64,000 bases of DNA from a virus: IMG/VR virus record IMGVR_UViG_3300036781_000806, positions 1-64,000 of that record; one strand, written 5' to 3'. The notes below the pieces were generated by a model. The model saw only the letters and a list, made by a program, of their open reading frames with translations. It did no database searches and was not told the DNA's origin. Every line of letters begins with the position of its first letter. Within the stretch, counting starts at the first letter, position 1. The position numbers and the translations under genes were made by a program. This document shows, piece by piece, positions 57,984-64,000 of the stretch.

Positions 57984-58512
57984 CCACAGTACCGTACTAG
58001 ATTACACATAGAAATGCGGTGGCAGTAGCCTTGGAACCATCATCTATATCACTGTTTAATAAGCCACTTATTAGCTTGCAGCAGAACTAGTCTCGATGCT
58101 AGGACTGTGATTGCGTAATCTATTGTGGTAGTAACTAGACAAAGGTAAGTCCGACTGTCCCTATTGAAATTCCAGATTTGGAGAAAACGCCGTTACGCCT
58201 CTATTTTACATACTGTTACAGGCTTGCTTGGTAGCTGAACCCATGGATTCCGGTCCAGGCCATCGACGATTTTTCGGGGAAAAAGAGAGAAAGAGGAATT
58301 TTAATCTTGAGGGCAGGAGCAAAGTTGTGCTCCTGCATATTTCGTATAACTGATTGGTTATCTGCATGATACGTGTAAGCACTCGGTTCTCTCCGCCCAA
58401 GACGGCTCGCCATGGCTGTCTATGAGGACGGACATGGTATTGAACAAAGTCCAAGTGTCGTGTACGATGGATCACGTTACGGGAAAATTCGTGGAAGTCC
58501 GTAGAGGTGGTC
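57984..58512. other. 529-nt AT-rich region without genes
   Basis: No credible reading frame. The base composition is clearly more AT-rich than the late genes. It contains one strong hairpin (58313-58336). It marks the abrupt end of late module 2, where hub and fibre genes would be expected, and looks like a deletion or recombination junction. Confidence 0.6.
58313..58336. terminator. 9-bp hairpin, possible terminator
   Basis: GCAGGAGCA (58313-58321) pairs with TGCTCCTGC (58328-58336), loop of 6 nt. Followed by ATATTTCG, a weak T tract. Could end the module 2 transcript. Confidence 0.4.
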
Positions 58513-59229
58513 ATGACTGAAACCAACACCAAGAAGCTGGCGACGCCACCATATGTTGCCTATCGCACCTTAAGGAATTTCCTGGAGGGATTTCAACAGG
58601 GAACTCCGGGAAGAATCGAGCGAAGCGCAATGGGTGGGAAGTCGGGCGCTGTTCAATCGCAGTTGATGACGGCGTTGAGATTTCTCGGCTTTGTCTCGGA
58701 GAACAATGTTCCCTTAGACGTAATGAAAAAGTTTGTTACGGGAGATGCGGCGGCGCAGGGCCAGATGATGGGATCTATTCTTCGGCAGCACTATCCGTTC
58801 ATCTTTTCCGACGATTTTGATTTTGCGACCGCTACAGGCTCCATGGTCAGGGAACGTTTTGAGGAACATACGTCGGCAACCGGCGAGACCGTAGCGAGGT
58901 GCATCAATTTCTTGAAGGACGCGGCTCAAGATGCCGGAATTCAGGTTTCCCCATTTCTCTCACACAAAAACGCAAATGGCCCAAAGAAGCGAAGCGCAAC
59001 TGCGGGAGGGCAACGCAAGACCGAGAGACCTGCCGAGCGCCCAACGAATGAGAGTGGAACTGGCCCCTCAGTAACGAATCAACCGCAAATCGCTGCTCAA
59101 AGCAGCTTATTACTCTGGGGGCTGTTCCAGCGGCTTCCTAAGCCTGGGTCAGTTTGGCCAAAGACTGATCGCGATCAATGGACGGAAACGCTTAACAACG
59201 TCCTGATGCTGGAGTACAAGGAGCAATGA
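58513..59229 (+). CDS. DUF5343 domain protein
   Basis: 238 residues from the ATG at 58513 with AGAGGTGG just upstream. PPYVAYRTLRNFLEGFQQGTP and MTALRFLGFV match the start of DUF5343, a winged-helix-like family common on mobile elements and near defence genes. The C-terminal part is a low-complexity linker (about 155-195) and a short Trp-rich end (SLLLWGLFQRLPKPGSVWP). Role unknown. Confidence 0.72.
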   Translation: MTETNTKKLATPPYVAYRTLRNFLEGFQQGTPGRIERSAMGGKSGAVQSQLMTALRFLGFVSENNVPLDVMKKFVTGDAAAQGQMMGSILRQHYPFIFSDDFDFATATGSMVRERFEEHTSATGETVARCINFLKDAAQDAGIQVSPFLSHKNANGPKKRSATAGGQRKTERPAERPTNESGTGPSVTNQPQIAAQSSLLLWGLFQRLPKPGSVWPKTDRDQWTETLNNVLMLEYKEQ

Positions 59230-59324
59230 GCGCGTCGGCCTACTACAAGTTTCTGCCTTCCAAAAGCAGAGAACCCCGTCGTCACCCAGCTTCCAAAACC
59301 GGGGCGGCGACGGGGCTTACACAC

Positions 59325-59412
59325 GGAGGGTGTCTAGCTGGCGCTAGGAGCGGCCTTATAAACCGCAAATGTCTGTCCGGGCATTGGGGTCCGATCCCCC
59401 CACCCTCCGCCA
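59325..59412 (+). tRNA. tRNA with long variable arm, anticodon apparently UAU
   Basis: An 88-nt cloverleaf with encoded CCA. The acceptor GGAGGGT pairs with ACCCTCC; D arm CTAG/CTAG; anticodon stem GCGG/CCGC with a closing C-A mismatch; loop CTTATAA gives UAU; variable arm of about 17-18 nt with AATG/CATT; T arm TGGGG-TCCGATC-CCCCC. The long variable arm is the class II (Leu/Ser/Tyr) pattern, yet UAU would read the Ile codon AUA. It may be a decayed Leu-UAA tRNA, a phage tRNA or an attachment-site relic. Confidence 0.75.
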
Positions 59413-59434
59413 GTTATTTTAGCAGGGAGATCAA

Positions 59435-59920
59435 ATGCCAACAAACTTTTTAGCAGGGCTTAGCGCGTTGAAAACCGGTACCGATCTATTGCGCGTCCTC
59501 AGGGACGCCGCAAAATCCGGCGAGTTGAAGCCCGACGAGTTTGCCTCGCGCGTCGGAGAGATCTACGACTACATCGTTGACTCGAAGGACGCGCTGGTCG
59601 ATGCCAAGGATGAAATCCAAGAGCTTAAAACTCGGATTCAAGCTCTCGAAAATCATCAACAGATTGATGGCGAGCTAAAGCATGACGGCTACGTCTATTG
59701 GCGCGATCACCCCGATGGGAAGCGGACTGGTCCCTACTGCGTTTATTGCTGGACCAGGGATGGCACGCTAGTTCCAATGACGCACATTTCTGGCACGTTT
59801 GGCGGCACGAAACCATCGCGCCGTTTCGATTGTGCTATTCACGAGACCGTCCTCGTTCCTACTGGGGAGCCAGTACCGGAGTCGCCGCCGTCAGTGCGGA
59901 GAAGACCATATGGCCGCTAG
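59435..59920 (+). CDS. Coiled-coil protein with Cys/His C-terminal domain (161 aa)
   Basis: Begins MPTNFLAGLSALKTGTDLL, then a coiled coil (about 45-75, DSKDALVDAKDEIQELKTRI) and a domain with GPYCVYCWTRDGT and FDCAIH, a small zinc-ribbon-like arrangement. GGGAGATCAA precedes the ATG. TTTTAGCAGGG is directly repeated at 59417-59427 and 59448-59458. Small proteins of this design are common in accessory DNA; function unknown. Confidence 0.7.
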   Translation: MPTNFLAGLSALKTGTDLLRVLRDAAKSGELKPDEFASRVGEIYDYIVDSKDALVDAKDEIQELKTRIQALENHQQIDGELKHDGYVYWRDHPDGKRTGPYCVYCWTRDGTLVPMTHISGTFGGTKPSRRFDCAIHETVLVPTGEPVPESPPSVRRRPYGR

Positions 59921-59943
59921 ATCCCGTGTTACGCTTTTCTTGA

Positions 59944-60192
59944 ATGTCGATTGACGAGATTGTAGCTTTACTGATCCAAGAACGTGACCGGCTCAACGCC
60001 GCCATCGCAGCTCTCCAAGGACCGCTTAAACGCCGTGGGCGACCGCCCCGGAATGCCGCCGCGCCAGCCACGGTTGCACCGACCGCCTCCGCGCCCGCGT
60101 CCAAGAAGCGCATCAAGCGCACAGTAGCGCAGCGGAAGGCTCAGGCCGAGCGCATGAAGCAGTATTGGGCAGCTAAGAAAAAGAAAAGCTAA
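59944..60192 (+). CDS. Small basic AT-hook-like DNA-binding protein (82 aa)
   Basis: A helix (MSIDEIVALLIQERDRLNAA), an AT-hook-like KRRGRPPR, an Ala/Pro linker and a Lys/Arg-rich end (RMKQYWAAKKKKS). Composition recalls histone H1-like or nucleoid-associated proteins. Expected to bind AT-rich DNA. Confidence 0.7.
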   Translation: MSIDEIVALLIQERDRLNAAIAALQGPLKRRGRPPRNAAAPATVAPTASAPASKKRIKRTVAQRKAQAERMKQYWAAKKKKS

Positions 60193-60474
60193 GACAGGCC
60201 GTCAACTATCGACGTTTAAACAGTGGGGGTCTTGGATGATGGTTTCAATATCCACTTTAGGGATTGGGACCACGGGCAAGCGGCGGCGGCTCGTTGTCGT
60301 TCAGGAGGTTGTTTTCGTGCTCCTGAACGCTTTTGAGGTCATCCACAAGGCCCCGCGCACGTCCGATGGATTCAGCAATATTGTCCCGCAGTTCGTCGGG
60401 ATCAGCGCCAACATCTTGGGAGTTCATTGCACTTAACGAGACCGCTGTAGCTGCCAGAACGTTACATCAAACCG

Positions 60475-60684
60475 TCAGCAGCCGTGTTCCTTCTGGTGTT
60501 GGTGGAGCGCCCCGAAAGATCTCTCTTTCAGGCCGACGAGTTGTTCAAGTTCCTTGTCGAGTTGCTGGATTGCTCGGAGGTTGTTCGCTTTGTTCGCATC
60601 GAGCATTTTCTGAGTGATGGAAATGATTTGGCTGAGGGCATCGGTCGCGGACTTCGACAGGCGATCTCGTTCTTGGCAGTGCAT
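60475..60684 (-). CDS. Small protein of the HGC-ending type (69 aa)
   Basis: Helical (SATDALSQIISITQKMLDAN) and ending ALHQHQKEHGC, the same terminal signature as 23997-24200. The ATG at 60684 is one option; the frame is open to 60774. Minus strand. The 282 nt to its left (60193-60474) show no convincing gene. Confidence 0.55.
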   Translation of the reverse strand: MHCQERDRLSKSATDALSQIISITQKMLDANKANNLRAIQQLDKELEQLVGLKERSFGALHQHQKEHGC

Positions 60685-60796
60685 CCATACGAGGATCGCA
60701 CACGGGGAAATGGGTGCTGCGCTCGGAGAAGTGCACAGCAACCTCCGCCGATCCATAAACTTCTGGACAGTCACTCAATTCCACAATTAGGTCCCT

Positions 60797-60830
60797 AAGA
60801 GTACTGCATCAACAAGAGTACTGCATCAAC
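60797..60830. repeat. Tandem 17-bp repeat, two copies
   Basis: AAGAGTACTGCATCAAC occurs at 60797-60813 and 60814-60830 with no spacer. Contains the palindrome AGTACT. Purpose unknown. Confidence 0.8.
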
Positions 60831-61046
60831 TTCCCAGCCCCGAAGAGGGGAATTGAATGCCGCCCGTTCACAGCGTTATGCTCTGTGTGGGAGTGCGACA
60901 CGATCCCATCGGAGGGCGGGTTGCACTCCTGGACTCGCTGGCCAACGAGTGCGACCACCTCGTTACCTTAAAGGGAACGATCCAGTACGGTGAGACGCCA
61001 GAAATCAGGTAACGAACCTGGACGACCGAGTTTCGGTATCCTTTAA

Positions 61047-61127
61047 TGCGCGGGGGGACGGCCCTGGAGTTTACAAGCAGACCGCGCTATCGGTCTGCTT
61101 ATTGCTTCCGTTCGCGTTCCTCCGCGC
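61047..61127 (+). ncRNA. Structured repeat element, copy 2 (candidate RNA)
   Basis: About 81 nt matching the minus-strand copy at 23874-23952. The inner hairpin here is a perfect 10-bp stem, AAGCAGACCG (61075-61084) and CGGTCTGCTT (61091-61100), loop CGCTAT. The outer stem GCGCGG/CCGCGC continues with G-U and G-C pairs and ACGG/CCGT. No gene lies directly downstream on this strand before 61920. Confidence 0.5.
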
Positions 61128-61258
61128 TCAACTCTACTGCACAGTGCTGACCATCGACAAGGCCTTACTAATCAGGCGGTCGTCATCTGGATTGGGTGTA
61201 GGCACGCAAAACGGAAGCCCGGAACTGGCCCAAGGCACGCTACTCTTCTTTACGCTTA

Positions 61259-61303
61259 GTGCTGAGCGCAGGTGTATAGGCTTAGTGCTCAGTTAGTGCT
61301 GAG
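61259..61303 (+). repeat. TTAGTGCTGAG repeats at right end
   Basis: TTAGTGCTGAG starts at 61257 and 61294 with a one-base variant (TTAGTGCTCAG) at 61283; further GTGCTGA copies lie at 61576-61583 and 61587-61593 beyond the tRNA fragment. The core matches the repeats at 39-58. Confidence 0.5.
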
Positions 61304-61449
61304 GGGGGTCCCCCCGAGCCGTCGCTCGACGGCACCCCTCTATGAGTCCGGGAGACTCAGATGTTGCTTGTAAAGCGGTTCGACGGGCCTCAGAGTGCGA
61401 TTGGCGCGGATTCCGTAAAGTCGCTTTTTTGCGCCCTCCGGAAGATCGA

Positions 61450-61493
61450 GTAGCTTAGAAGGCTGATGCTCTATCCACCTGAGCTACGCGCCC
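61450..61493 (-). pseudogene. 5' half of tRNA-Arg(UCU), probable attachment site attR
   Basis: On the minus strand from 61493: GGGCGCG acceptor strand, TA, D arm GCTC...GAGC, anticodon stem TCAGC and loop CTTCTAA with anticodon UCU. The 3' anticodon stem breaks off after GCT, and no T arm or 3' acceptor follows. A break at the anticodon loop is a classic integrase crossover point. The intact tRNA-Arg should lie left of the window, next to the integrase. Confidence 0.75.
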
Positions 61494-61601
61494 GCAAATG
61501 ACGTCGAACGCCCGTCGTTACGTGTTTCCATGATAGCAGCGGTGTCTTCCACAACCGTCGCTTCCCGGGCTCTTCGTGCTGAGTGAGTGCTGAAAAAACG
61601 C

Positions 61602-61730
61602 TCAAGCGCGCCGGCTACCGGAGGCGCGGACCGCGAACGCTAGAGCTGCCAGTCCGAGTCCGCAAAGCGTAAAGCTTCCCGGCTCCGGAGTCGAGAGTGG
61701 CGGAAGATCGGCGATACCCTCGATACGTCG
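61602..61730 (-). pseudogene. 3' remnant of a PEP-CTERM protein gene
   Basis: The frame ends with TPEPGSFTLCGLGLAALAF and a basic end (RASGSRRA): a PEP motif, one membrane helix and an Arg cluster, the PEP-CTERM/exosortase sorting signal. Upstream the frame runs antisense to 61920-62519 and loses protein-like character, so only the C-terminal end survives. It points to an exosortase-encoding host. Confidence 0.65.
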
Positions 61731-61919
61731 GTGCCCAAGGCGCCTACCAGTGTTGCGGCTGCGCTGAATGTCGACGGCGGCGGCGCTTGACGGTTTAGAC
61801 CTCAGATCTCCCTGTGGAGCCCACCGGCCCTTCGTCGAATGGTGGCAATCGCTAAACATTTCTTTCCGTCCTGTGCTCCCCTCCTGCATAATGGTACTGT
61901 TGCTAAATCGGGAGGACGG

Positions 61920-62519
61920 ATGAAGCCAACTGCTCGCAGTTGCGCCTGCGCGGTCGTCTTGCTGTTGATCAATCTGCTCCAGGCAACCGCCTCGGGCCAG
62001 GACGCCGCGCAAGCCAAACTGAATATCGTCATTGTTGAAGGCGAAGGCGCGATTAATAACGTGAAGGATCGCGTGAATCGCGAGCCTATCGTTCAAATCG
62101 AAGACGAAAATCACAAACCGGTGGCCGGAGCGGCCGTGATTTTCTTCCTGCCGAATTCCGGCGCCAGCGGAGTCTTCTCGAACGGCACCAAGACCCTCAC
62201 CCTGACTTCCGATGCCCAGGGACGCGCCGCCGCCCTCGGCATCAAGAGGAATAACGTTTCCGGGCAAATGCAGATTCGCGTAACCGCCTCCGCCTCCGGA
62301 GCCACTGCCAGCGCCGTGATCACGCAGACCAACGTCGCGGCCACTTCTTCAGCCGGCCTCAGCACTACGGCCAAGGTCCTGATCATTGCCGGACTCGCGG
62401 GAGGCGCGATCGCCGGCGGCATCATCGCCACGCGCGGCGGATCGAGCCCCGGTTCCACTCCGCCCCCGCCTTCGATCACCATTACCGCGGGAACTCCCAG
62501 TGTAGGAGCGCCGAAATGA
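61920..62519 (+). CDS. Secreted Big-type Ig-like domain protein
   Basis: 199 residues from the ATG at 61920 (GGGAGGACGG upstream). Signal peptide (about 1-26), an Ig-like/Big_1-type domain (about 30-135; PIVQIEDENHKPVAGAAVIF, LTSDAQGRAAALGI), then a Gly/Ala-rich membrane helix (about 150-170) and a Pro/Ser tail. First of three overlapping host genes. Envelope or surface role. Confidence 0.75.
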   Translation: MKPTARSCACAVVLLLINLLQATASGQDAAQAKLNIVIVEGEGAINNVKDRVNREPIVQIEDENHKPVAGAAVIFFLPNSGASGVFSNGTKTLTLTSDAQGRAAALGIKRNNVSGQMQIRVTASASGATASAVITQTNVAATSSAGLSTTAKVLIIAGLAGGAIAGGIIATRGGSSPGSTPPPPSITITAGTPSVGAPK

Positions 62520-63457
62520 CGCGCCTGACGGCGGTACTCGCTTTGACGGCCTGCACGGGCGCTTTCGGGCAAGTGGCGGCGCCCTTGTTCGGCTATCTCC
62601 CGGACGGAGCGCATCTGCGTCCGGTGTACGGCATCGCGGCTTCGGCGTCTATCGGCGCGGCGGCGGATTTTGGGCGGGATTTCTCGCGGATTGCGGTTTC
62701 TCCCCGGCAGGATTTTGCGGTGGTGGCGGCGGCGGATACCGGCGCGGTCTTCGTCGCGTCGCCCACCGGCGCGATGGCGGCGATTCGCGGCGCGGATCCG
62801 AATCCGGACCGCATTTTCCTGAGCCCGCGAGGATCGGCGGCGCTGTTGTGGTCGGCGTCCAGCGGGCGGCTTCAATTCGTCACCGGCTTCTCCGGGTCGC
62901 TCTCCGTCCGCAATGCCGATGCCACGTTTCTGAAGACGCTGCCGCACGCCTTCGCCGTGAGCGACGATGGGCAGTTCGCCGCCGCGGCCTTTGGAAACGA
63001 CGTCTGGCTCTTCGGCCCGCAAGGACAAGCCACGCTGCTGCCTTCGCCGGAGCGCGCGCAATCGCTGGCGTTCTTCGGCGGCCGCTCGGATTTGGCCATC
63101 GCCACGGCCACTCATATTTTCTCGATCAAAGATGTCGGTGGACAGCCCGCGGTCTCCACGTTGTATGAAGGACCGGAGATGGCTCCCTTGGGCGTCGGGA
63201 TTTCGGCGGACAATCAGCGGCTGGTCGCCGTGGACATCTCCGGCAGCTTGCTTTCGCTGGACCTTTCGTCCGGCTCCTCGGCCAAGTTCGATTGCGGATG
63301 CTTCCCCGAAGGCTTGTTCTCGATGGGACGCTCTGTGTTCCGGTTCACCGGCTTGCAGGGCGCCGTGTTCAAGGTCTTTGACGCATCCACCGGCGAGATC
63401 TTCTTTGTGCCGCTGGCGCAAGCCTCCGTCGATTCCGCTTCGGGAGGCCAGAAGTGA
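62516..63457 (+). CDS. Secreted beta-propeller-like protein
   Basis: 313 residues with a Sec signal (MTRLTAVLALTACTGAFGQ). Repeated blade-like segments (VSPRQDFAVVAAADTG, LSPRGSAALLWSASSG, VSDDGQFAAAAFGNDVWLF, ISADNQRLVAVDISGSLL) suggest a WD40/YVTN-type propeller. Starts 4 nt before the upstream stop (ATGA). Probable extracytoplasmic scaffold; ligand unknown. Confidence 0.72.
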   Translation: MTRLTAVLALTACTGAFGQVAAPLFGYLPDGAHLRPVYGIAASASIGAAADFGRDFSRIAVSPRQDFAVVAAADTGAVFVASPTGAMAAIRGADPNPDRIFLSPRGSAALLWSASSGRLQFVTGFSGSLSVRNADATFLKTLPHAFAVSDDGQFAAAAFGNDVWLFGPQGQATLLPSPERAQSLAFFGGRSDLAIATATHIFSIKDVGGQPAVSTLYEGPEMAPLGVGISADNQRLVAVDISGSLLSLDLSSGSSAKFDCGCFPEGLFSMGRSVFRFTGLQGAVFKVFDASTGEIFFVPLAQASVDSASGGQK

Positions 63458-64000
63458 GCGCGCGCAAAGTGGTCCTCCTTCTGCTGTTGCTGGCCGCGGC
63501 TACGGCGGCCTTCGGTCAGTCCGTCACCATTACCACCACCTCGCCGTTGCCGGACGGCTATCTGAACTTGTCTTACGGCATTCCGCCCGGATTCCAGGGA
63601 CTTCAATTCACTGCCACCACCAATCCGAATCCGCCCACCCCGCCCAACATCACTTGGAATATCGTGTCCGCCGCCGGCAGCAATGCGCCCCCCGGACTCT
63701 CCATGACCACCGGTGGTTTTCTCTCCGGCTCGCCCACCACCGCGGGCGATTTCAGTTTCCAGGTCCATGCGAACTGGCAAGGCTTCACCGACACCAAGAC
63801 ATTTACCATTCACGTCACGGTGCCGCAGGTCAAAGTAACGACCTCTTCGCCCATTCCCGATGGATTTTTGAACCAGCAGTACAGCTTTGCTCTTTCGGCG
63901 AGCTCCAACACTCCTATTGGAGTGACGTGGTCCGCTCCGCAGGGGATGCCTCCCGGGTTGTTCCTGAGCACCGCGGGGCTGGTCTTCGGGACTCCCACGC
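63454..64000 (+). CDS. Secreted He_PIG Ig-like repeat protein (3' truncated by window)
   Basis: GTG at 63454 overlaps the upstream stop (GTGA). Signal peptide (LLLLLLAAATAAFGQ), then repeated putative-Ig units with the pattern TSPLPDGYLN...PPGLSMTTGGFLSGSPTTAG and TSSPIPDGFLN...PPGLFLSTAGLVFGTP. Continues past the right edge. Typical of the large secreted repeat proteins of Acidobacteria. Confidence 0.75.
   Translation, partial: MSARKVVLLLLLLAAATAAFGQSVTITTTSPLPDGYLNLSYGIPPGFQGLQFTATTNPNPPTPPNITWNIVSAAGSNAPPGLSMTTGGFLSGSPTTAGDFSFQVHANWQGFTDTKTFTIHVTVPQVKVTTSSPIPDGFLNQQYSFALSASSNTPIGVTWSAPQGMPPGLFLSTAGLVFGTPT

Larger units (their letters stand above)
60685..61449. other. Noncoding right-end region of the element
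   Basis: About 765 nt with no credible gene. It holds a 17-bp tandem repeat (60797-60830), an inverted repeat CGTTACCT/AGGTAACG (60961-60968 and 61007-61014), the second structured repeat (61047-61127) and three GTGCTGAG-type repeats (61259-61303). Confidence 0.5.

Noticed and set aside
59281-59412. tmRNA 3' end
   Set aside because: The sequence folds as a complete tRNA with its own 5' acceptor strand; no tag reading frame or tmRNA 5' half is present.
60797-60830. CRISPR array or iteron origin
   Set aside because: Only two abutting copies and no replication gene nearby.
23874-61127. Composite transposon bounded by the two structured repeats
   Set aside because: No transposase next to either copy and no target-site duplication that I can see.
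61102-61296. 64-codon plus-strand frame near the right end
   Set aside because: Overlaps the structured repeat and ends in repeat sequence; no ribosome binding site or domain.
62111-63421. 436-codon minus-strand open frame
   Set aside because: Antisense to two secreted proteins with signal peptides; composition (Arg/Gly/Glu) is typical of a GC-rich shadow frame.

Overview
The window looks like an integrated lambda-like siphophage element in a soil acidobacterium (Bryobacterales/Solibacter-like). This is inferred from the right flank: a PEP-CTERM remnant, secreted Ig-like/He_PIG proteins, and small proteins ending in HGC. No taxonomic search was possible.

Layout. 1-7 kb: a tyrosine integrase at the left edge and a leftward set of small genes, among them a T4 gp32-like ssDNA-binding protein, tandem zinc-ribbon proteins and tiny membrane proteins. 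7.4-34.3 kb, minus strand: late module 1 in lambda order read right to left (small and large terminase, gpW, portal, S49 protease with scaffold, decoration protein, major capsid, head-tail joining genes, tail tube, G/GT chaperones, tape measure, minor tail protein, a 1498-aa tail hub and a fibre cluster). 34.5-39.4 kb: a membrane/coiled-coil gene, a beta-helix tailspike and a fibre protein. 39.5-58.0 kb, plus strand: late module 2, a diverged second copy of the head and tail genes, pointing away from module 1 and stopping before any hub or fibre gene. 58-61.5 kb: a DUF5343 gene, a class II-like tRNA, small genes, and a truncated tRNA-Arg that is probably the right attachment site. 61.5-64 kb: host chromosome.

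Both late modules appear intact: terminase ATPase residues, protease Ser/Lys, gpW, and an identical -1 slippery heptamer CCCAAAC joining G to a zinc-ribbon T extension. Both also carry the hexamer TAAATA just upstream of equivalent genes (terminase/gpW, portal/protease, nested scaffold, tail tube, tape measure). I count 16 such sites in gene-start gaps. They may be phage-specific late promoters or Shine-Dalgarno-independent start signals. Module 2 has no hub or fibres of its own, so if its particles form they would need module 1's tail tip.

Accessory genes (HEPN-like, DUF3800, membrane proteins, HNH endonuclease, zinc ribbon) sit in the gaps of both modules and are all on the plus strand whichever way the surrounding module points. 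A structured repeat of about 80 nt occurs twice in opposite orientation (23.9 and 61.1 kb) with paired-base changes in its stems. No repressor, replicase or endolysin was recognised, so the element may be defective, domesticated, or extend beyond the left edge.
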